Source: Lepisosteus oculatus (lineage: Eukaryota; Chordata; Actinopteri; Semionotiformes; Lepisosteidae). From it: a stretch of DNA of 64,000 bases. The number at the start of each line of letters is the position of its first letter. The first letter of the stretch is position 1. The notes beneath the pieces were generated by a model. It was given only the letters and a program-made list of their open reading frames with translations, was not told where the DNA came from and made no database searches. Where the stretch lies: the NCBI RefSeq assembly GCF_040954835.1, contig NC_090696.1, positions 77,685,722-77,749,721 on the forward strand. Reading direction: 5' to 3'. Positions 38,601 through 47,600 of the stretch are shown piece by piece. Made by a program: the position numbers and the translations under genes.

Positions 38601-41600
38601 AGTCAGTGTCTGTGTGTATCTGTGCACTGTCCCATTCGATGTAGGCATTGTTTATCACCCAGTGTGGAGTGCTTCAGCCACCCTGACCTGGGGATTCTCC
38701 GTCACAAGGCATGATGTGGGTGTGGCCATGTGGCCAGCAGACGCCGTCCTCCATGCTCAGGGCCTTGAACTGTCGAGGCCGAGGAGCAGTCGCTGATGGA
38801 TTTCCCATCAATCGCTGTTGATGACAGGGGTGGACGTAATGTAACATTGTATTACTGGGCTGGGCAGATTGTTCGGTACTCTCAAAACGTCCCTTCCCGG
38901 GAGCTTCCGCTTGTGTTTTCACAAGATCTCCATGCATGTGCTCTGGATGGCGATATCATGTGCAGATATCTGGGGATGTAAACCATTAATCTTCCATCCA
39001 TCCGTCATCCAGCACCGCTTTGTCCAATTCAGGGTGGCGGGGAAGCTGGAGCCTATCCCAGCAAGCAACAGGCCCAGGGCGGGGTACACCGTGGAGGGGA
39101 CACCATTCTATGGCAGGGCAGACAGCTGCAAATGTGCACACACACTCAGTCCAAGGGCAGTTTTCCCAGAAGCTAAGTAGGAAACCAGTAGGAAACCAGA
39201 GCACTGGGAGGAAACGCATGCAAACACAGGGAGAACATACAAACCCCACACAGACAGGACCTCAGGTATTGAACTCAGGGCCCCAACACTGCGAGGCAGG
39301 AATGCTGACCACTGCGCCACTGTCCTGCCCTCTGATTGTCCGGTCCCTTGCACTCTAATAGCTGGGAAAACCACAGTGCAGTTTATTTTCAACTCATGAA
39401 GAGTCTGTGAACAGCACGCTCATTGATTTTACAATGGGAAGAGAAAGACACACAGTTGTCAAAAAATTGATGAAGTTACTATAAAATAAATTAAATTACA
39501 GGCAGAAGGCAATGAAAAGCCTCAGATGTGCAGGGAGATCTATTATTGAGCAGGGGGACAGCAGCAGGGCTCTAATCAGATCTAGGAGACAATTTCACAT
39601 ATCGGCAAGAGCAGAAAGATTAATCCTGCAAGCAATCCTTAAAAACCCTGAGGAACAGGCAAGCCTGTGCAGCCTAAGGCAGCAGAATGTGCAACATCAG
39701 CTCTTAAGGGAATAATAAGTCCACTGGCGAGGACTGGCAAGGCAAAAGCCTTTTGATAACAAAGAATAAAGAAACAACTGCCAAAAATGGGGTGTATGTT
39801 GTTAATTGAAAAATCTGGTTATTTAGTAGAGGCCAGTAGTGTGATGGGTGAATGATTTGTGTCAGAGAAAACACCAAAACTTACAAAGAGCTGGGGTCTG
39901 GGGAGAGTACTGGTGAATCATCCAGGTGGGGCTGCATACAGGGGGTGGTGGAGGGGATCCCCATTACCTGTAAAGCGCTTTGAGTGGAGTGTCCAGAGTA
40001 GCGCTATATAAGTGTAAGCAATTATTATTATTATTATTATTATTATTATTTCCACTCTTACTGTCTGTTTAACGGGCTAGCTTTGGGCTGGGAAGGTTTC
40101 ATAACATCAGGGTGGTCCGTTCGCTGTCTGACTCCTTTAATAAGGGGCAGTTAATAATAACAATGAACAATTCCTTCACTTCTAAAGCACTCTTCTGGAC
40201 ACTCCACTCGAAGCTCTTTACAGGTAATGGGGATCCCCTCCACCAGCAGTTGGATGATGCTCCAGTCTGCTCCCCACACACCAGCTCTCAGTGGGGAGGA
40301 GAGCAGAGTGATGAAGCCAGTTCAGAGATGGGGATTATTAGGAGGCCATGATGGGTAAAGTACTGGGGGAAATTTGACCAGGACACCAGGGTAACACCCC
40401 TACTCTTTTCGAGAAACTCTCTGGGATTTCTAATGACCACAGAGAGTCAGGACCTCGGTTTTACGTCTCATCCGAAGGACGGCGCCTGTTTACAGTACAG
40501 TGTCCCCGTCACTATACTGGGGCATTAGGACCCACACAGACCGCAGGGTGAGCGACCCCTACTGGCCCCACTAACACCTCTTCTAGCAGCAGCCTCAGCT
40601 CTCTCAGGAGTCTCCCATCCAGGTCCTGACCAGGCTCACACCTGGTGGGCGGGCCAGCTGGGAGCTGTGGGGTGAAATAGTTCCTCTGCAACCCTGCCTT
40701 CTAAGGGGGATCTGTCACCTCGATCAATAAGTGGGGCTCTTCCTCCAGCACCAGAACTGACCAGATAATGTCATGAGGACAAGCTCCCATGGCACTGTCT
40801 GTAAGAGTGGGGGTTTGGGATCTGGAAGAGCTGAGTCATGAGCAGATTCCGTGCAGTCTGGCCTTCCTGAAATCCCCTCTTTCTCCCTTCTTCACCCAGC
40901 CCGCTGTGCATGATGTAGAGGGATCCCCGCCCCCCGTTTTGCACTGGGCTTGGGATTCTTGGGGATGAATGGCCCTGTTTCAGGTCGAGGAGGTATTTGG
41001 AGTAAAAGATCGGTGATGCAGCTCGTGAGGAGGCCCCTTGTTCATGTGGACTCACGATGCCCCTGTGTCTGCTGTCGGTTGTGTCTCTCAAGGTGCTCCG
41101 GCCCTGCTGCAGGGACCACAGGCAGACCAGGAGCTCCAGCTGTGGAGCGAGGTGAGGGCGGCGCTGCCACAGTGCTCTCTGCTGGGGCACTTGGCTGTTG
41201 AGGGCTTCCCATAATCATATGTGCTGTATGTATTCTGCAATAAGGGCACTTGTTAATTACCCATGTATTAGATATACTGTATAATATAAAATACCTATTA
41301 TGCATCTAGATTTTATATGTTATGATACATTTATATTAGTGCAATTCTAATAAACACTTAAGCAAGATTATAGGCAGTGTTTATAAGAGCATTTGCAATG
41401 TATTGCAGAGACCCCTTGAGGACTCCCGGGGGGAGTTTGCTCCTACCAGCATAGTAAAGAAAGTCTACTTCCTTCACACACTAAACTAATCTCATCACAA
41501 GTATGGGCACAATACATTCCTATTTTTTGAGAAATGAAAGGGATCCGTAGTGAAGTTAAATTTTTCCTAATTGTTCCAAACAGATATTAATTACAGTGAA

Positions 41601-44600
41601 TGAAGGGCCAGATCATTCTGTACAGAGAACCAGACTATCCACAGGACTAAAATTGCATCCTTTGTACTCGTCCCGAGAACTTTAAAAACATGCGATTCCT
41701 TCTGTAGATAGATGACCTCTGTTCCTCTTACCTCTCTGCTGACCTTCAGTCTCAGGTGAGTGGCATCTGGGTCTGGTTCTAGAAAATTGTGAGCAGTTTG
41801 CAGTGAAGTCAGTGAAGTTGAATGTGCTGAACCCCTCCTCATGCTCTGTGTCTTGTTGCTAGGCGCCCAGCGTCCTGGAAGAACTTTGCTACTCAGTCAT
41901 GGGGATCGTACACAAGTCTCAGGTAGGGACAGCATCCTTCCAAAAGAACTGCAGGCATGCTTTCCTTTCCTTCCAAGAGTGCGTTGCCATGGGATATCCA
42001 GGGAGGGAGATTGGTAAATCTGTCTACAGAGCAGCAGTCAGAAATATCAACTGACCAGCACTCGCAGGTTGACCACAGCAGGAGATACAGGACAGTCAGG
42101 GTAAATGAGACAGGGAGCTGTCTGCCATTGCTCAGACAATGATACCAGCTGTGTTAAAAGAATGCAAACAGGAAGGCTCCACAGGAAAAAACACCTCTCC
42201 TTTACCTGCTTGACTGTCCTAAACTGTTTACGTGCGGGACAATTATACCAAAAATCTAAAAGAAAGAGCAGCAGATGGATTTATTGATTCATGTCCTGCT
42301 GTGTGGCTGATGTGCGGCAGGTGTGATGGGTACCTGTTCACACCTGTGATTCGAAGGGCACACCTTCCTGTAAGAAAAAGGCTGAAGCAGGGAGACTCTG
42401 TACACAAGGGTGGCAGCGCGTGGGCTGTCCACACCCATGAGGACGTCCGAGATGATCAAAGGTTCAGAGATGGAAATTCTCCTCTTCCTACACTTCCATC
42501 AGACCTGAGTGGAGAACCACTTATCAGCAATGGCTGAATCTCCTGTTCCCCAGATGTGAGAGACGAGCTGGTGTCTCTCTGTTTTAACTAACTTATCTTC
42601 TGTAAATTGACATCTGAAGGCCATTCTCAGAGGTAAATTGGTGGAAATTAAGTTGGAAGTATGCTGTAAATGATATATATATATTATATATATTATTGTT
42701 GCAGAATAATGCTTGACCAAGAGGGCAAAAGGCCATGGCTCAGTGTTCATTGGCTTTTCCTGTATTTTCAGTTATATGTCTCAGAGGGTTTATGAGCTTG
42801 GCAATTAATCAAGGCAGGAAAATGAACAGAGACTCTTTCAGATCACATGTAACAGGAGGAAAGATGCCTATAATCTAGAAACGTTCTCTAGACAGGAATT
42901 ATTGGTACTTTATTTCATTTTAACATCATAAACCTTTGAGCGACGGAGGACAGGATCGCTCTGAGATTCCTGCTGTTTCTCGGCTTTGATTTCAACCGAT
43001 TTAGTGGATTTTTCTCCCAGAACAATATCCTGGAGGATCATTATTGTTTAATCAAATTAAGTGATTTCTTCAAGACCGAAAGGCTATGAAATTACCATGT
43101 CATTGGTAAAGAAAGTCCAAAACGTGTTTATTTTGACTTAGTAGCACTCATTGACCAACTGCTTTGAGACAGAATTTGATTCTATTTGGTCACAATCTTT
43201 TCTATAATCTCACAAACCCCTGGTGATTTTCCATTCTGTTCTTATTTCTCAACTGGTAATTTAATGAGTTCCTTTGTGACTCACAGACTGACTAATCAAC
43301 TTCTCATGACCCAAGATAGTAATTTGCCTTTGAAGTAATCTGTGATTGTGATTTTATGGTGAATCTGGCTAGCACTCCAATTCTAAACACAACTAGGTTT
43401 GGCATAAACCATCTTCATCATAGTGTCCTTGTTTCACAGTTTAACAATTAATATTTAGGACAGAGTGAACGACAGCTCTATCAAACAACACATAGTACGT
43501 GGTGATGATAGTGATAATTAAACTTTTACATAGTCTTATATAGTGCCTCTGAAAGTGATCTCATACAATCTAATCACAAATAACAAATAGCTGTATTAAA
43601 GTCTGAATTAACTAATTACATTGAGATCAAGCGTTCTTAGAGCTCTAGCCTCCCTGAGAGTTTTATTTCTTATTGTAAAGCACTTTGAGAAGCTACTTTT
43701 ACAAGGCATATACAGTATAGGTGCAGGCAAAGCTTATATAGTTTGCTCATACAGTAGGTGTGCTGTTATGTGCCTGCATGAGCAAAAGTTGTTGTTGTCC
43801 ACTGGTTTAAGTGAAAAGCATTTGGAAACACCTGAGCCCATATTCCTTTCCTTTTGTTTACAGGATGTACGAGCAAAGGAGCAGAGTAAAAGGGTAAGCA
43901 ACATCAGAGGCATTCCAAAATCTTCCATTATGAGTTAAGTGAAAATGTACATCTGTGTAGGCACCTTGGTAAAAAAAAAAAAACATATCAACTTTTTTGT
44001 GCAGTTCTTATTTCATTACACAAAGAGCCACAACTCAGGCAGCTCTGACCCTGCGGTAAGTTGCTAAGCCCGTGCTCTCTTGGATTGTGTGTCCGCTTAC
44101 ATAGAAAGCCCTGTAGCTTTTTCTACAACATCTGCAAACCAGAAAGGACAGAACAGACACACCTCCCTGCACAACCAAACAGAACACACACACCTACCTG
44201 CACAGCCAAACAGAACACACACACCTACCTGCACAGCCAAACAGAACACACACACCTCCCTGCACAGCCAAACAGAACAGACACACCTCCCTGCACAGCC
44301 AAACGGAACAAACACACCTCCCTGCACAGCCAAACGGAACAAACACACCTCCCTGCACAGCCAAACAGAACACACACACCTCCCTGCACAGCCAAGCAGA
44401 ACACACACACCTCCCTGCACAGCCAAGCAGAACACACACACCTCCCTGCACAGCCAAGCAGAACAAACACAACTCACTGCACACTCAAGCAGTGCCACAT
44501 TGTTTGTTTTTAATTTAACGGCAGTGCTTTATTTGAAAATAGAAACGTTAGTTTGAGAACTGGTAGAAATAGCAACTCACTGTTGGCAGATTGTCTTTGC

Positions 44601-47600
44601 GGGGACATCAGTACGTATTTATATTAATGAACAACATCTTAATGTTAAAAGGAGTATGGTCTCCAAGGAAACAGTCCATCTTTTTTCATATTTCTGTCAC
44701 TCTATGTTTTCATGATACTGCTAAGTAATGATACAAAACCCCACTTAGTACCTTCATTGAGAAGCACAAAGTGTAGTTTTAGAGTGAAGCAACAGAAGGC
44801 CAGCCTTTATCAGGGTGCTTCTGATATCCGCTAGACCTCACCTGATATCGTCAGCAGTACAGCTGCACGTGGGTCACCTGTGGCAACAGTCTTTGGAGAA
44901 ATCCTCTACAGTCAGCACATACATTAAAAACCAGTCATGACCATGTCAGTCCAGCCCAACATTTTAAACCCTGCAACACATCCATACAAACCCTAACGCC
45001 ACAGTCCAAGGCCGGTCACTGCATCTCTGTCAATCGCTCCCTGCACCCCTCTTTACTGCTTTCTTCCTGTGTGCTGTCCCTGCTCGCCCAGACTGCTTCT
45101 CTCTCCCTCCCCGTGTCCCCACTGTGTCCCCGCTCTGCCCCCTGCTCCACGCAGCCCACCCCCCCAGCACGAGTTCGCCAGCTGCATGCCTGGAGTCCGC
45201 ATGCTGGGACACGGACCGGCAACATGAAAGGGTCAAGGTGTTCTTTCTACGATGTCAGCAGATGCCATGAGGAACTGGAGGAGGAGTTCCTTCTCCCTTG
45301 CCTGCATGCCATGTGCCCCTTAGAAAGGATCAGAAGATAGGCAGGCTGTGTAAGGTCCAAGGAGGTGTCCTGAGGCCCTCATGTGCAGCTGAACATTTTG
45401 TCATTATTACTATAGGGTTAAAAACACCATTTCAGTTTTGCCCAAGGCATTCTGCTGAAATTCATCAGAGCGCTAGAGCAGATGGATGAAATGCGAATTT
45501 GTTTCTGCATATTGATGTTGCTCCACAACATCAGCAGAGTCCTGATGGAACCTGCTTAACGATGCTGAAACCAAATGAACCTTAATCAATCAGGAGTTTA
45601 GAGTAGGAGTTAACTGAGACCCCTCGGCCAGCAGCCGATACCTGGTTAGAATTGCTGAGGAATTGGAGGACAGTGCAACAGGAGCAGAGAAGGAAATCTG
45701 ACAGTACAGCTGGAAATTGGAAGAATCTGAAATACAATCACATTTTCTGAGGATAAAGAACTTCTTTAATTTTCAGAAAATGTTATAGTCATGCCGTATC
45801 TTGCTTGTGAACATTGTACTTCACGGAAGAACCATTTCACCATTCATCTGCTTCAACCCAGCTTGATTACTAAAACCACTCTAGAGCTGCATCTTCCAAG
45901 GTGCCTGGTGCCTGTCGAGTGCTCACAGTTACTGAAGGTGTTAAAAATACATCAATTGCAAAGAAACTTGCCCTTTCATGTCCGGTGCATGAACACGATG
46001 TGCCTCAGTTACATTTTCTAGCTCTCTCTGCTGTGTTCATGCACTGGATGCAGAGACACCCTGGAGGTGTTCTTGGTTGGTACTGAAAGCCATCAGCCTG
46101 TGCATCTGTCCAGTCTGAGTATGAGGAAGACGATACCCTGTTGCCCTGCCTTCTGTTCTCTGTACTGTTCCTGTGGCGCGCAGGGAGATGTGCCGCCATC
46201 TCTCGGGCAGCGGTCCATTGTTTATCACGTGTCTGTTCATGTCTCTCAGTCCTCTGTGCTGCATCCTTTGCTGCAACTTGTTCCCCAGCTCCATGCGAGA
46301 AGACTGAGGAGGTTCCGCAGTGACGTATGTACAGTAACCTTCCGCATGCTTCCATTCCTACCGCCTCCCTCACAGCCCCGCCGGCGGGCCGCACTCATGT
46401 TTCTTCACCGGCGCCGCATGCGCTTGCGTTCGGACACATCACAGCAGCTCGCTTCTCAGACCCCCTAGGGAGAGTCGCTCAGACACGGGGTTTAGGTCGG
46501 CTTCATGCTCCATTCCTGGGATGGATTGCTTTTCACGACTGAATTTGTCTACATGATCATTTTAAAGGTTTTGAATGCTCGAGATAAACAATTTGCAGCT
46601 ATAAATACATTTTTGACTGGAACTGTTTGTCATTCGTTCAACACAAAATTGTCATCTACTGTACCACATCTGTGCCAACTTAAATTAAGTCCATTTAATC
46701 CTCTGCTGCAGAAATAACCTATTTGTTTCTTAAAAAATAATAGGACAAGTTTGCCTCTTGTGGGTATTGCATTATTATTTATACGGTATTTAAAAAAGTG
46801 AGAAGACTTTCAACAGTACAGGACATTTTGATAGGTACAGTGAGCTCCAATTGTCACTTTTACAAAATGTTTCTAAGGTCACTGAAATCGAAGTTCCAGT
46901 AATTGCCAGTGTTTCAAGACTGTTTTCCAGAATTACCTGTAAAGATTTGCTAACAATCTTGCTAAATACAAGAGGCCGCTGATGATACAAACAAGTAAAA
47001 CAAACCACAAGGACCAGCATGAAAGTGGCTAAGAGATGCGAGTACCAGATTTCAGGATTTTTGCATGAAAATACTGTAGCTGAGTTGCTCTTCAGCCTGG
47101 CTATATGATCAGCAGAGTGCACCCTGACTCTGAACGCCTGCTTCTCAAGTAGACTCAAGGCAGTAAATGCAGCTGTTACCTGAAGAGGGCCTGATTCCTA
47201 GCACATCCTGGTCACTGCAGTGTGAGCAGTAGGTGGGAGCTACAGTGTGAGCAGCAGCAGGTGGGAGCTTGTCACGATTATAGTTCCCCCTCCTTAAGGG
47301 TGCTCCAGCCCTTTCACGTGAGACTTTATTCTGTGCACCTGTTTCCTATTCCCAGCCCATCTTAAAAGCCAGGCGCTGACGCTCATCCGGGCTCTGCATC
47401 TGATTTCCGTATCGTGCGAGTCCGGGACCTGGAAGCGCCTGGTCCCGTTAAGGTTTTAGTCTCTGTTCCCGTTCCCGTTCCCTGTCCGCCGGTTCCGACC
47501 CGGCCTTCGTGTTTTAATTCCTTGTTCTGATGGATCTCCTGGTTTTGGACTTATTCTTGTGTTTTGGATACCCTCTAAGGATTATTCTTTTGGATTGTTT

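Larger units (their letters stand above)
32684..41092 (+). other. NMU intron 1 (about 8.4 kb), repeat-rich
   Basis: No additional exon is recognised. It contains 5S-SINE pieces, a LINE-like fragment, a Penelope inverted pair and a tRNA-type SINE, listed separately. The open frames on both strands are attributed to these or to chance. Confidence 0.6.

Noticed and set aside
44061..44556. Repetitive open frames on both strands
   Set aside because: Created by the 31-bp minisatellite in NMU intron 6.
46790..47158. 122-codon minus-strand frame with a hydrophobic stretch in NMU intron 7
   Set aside because: No known relative or promoter context; likely chance.
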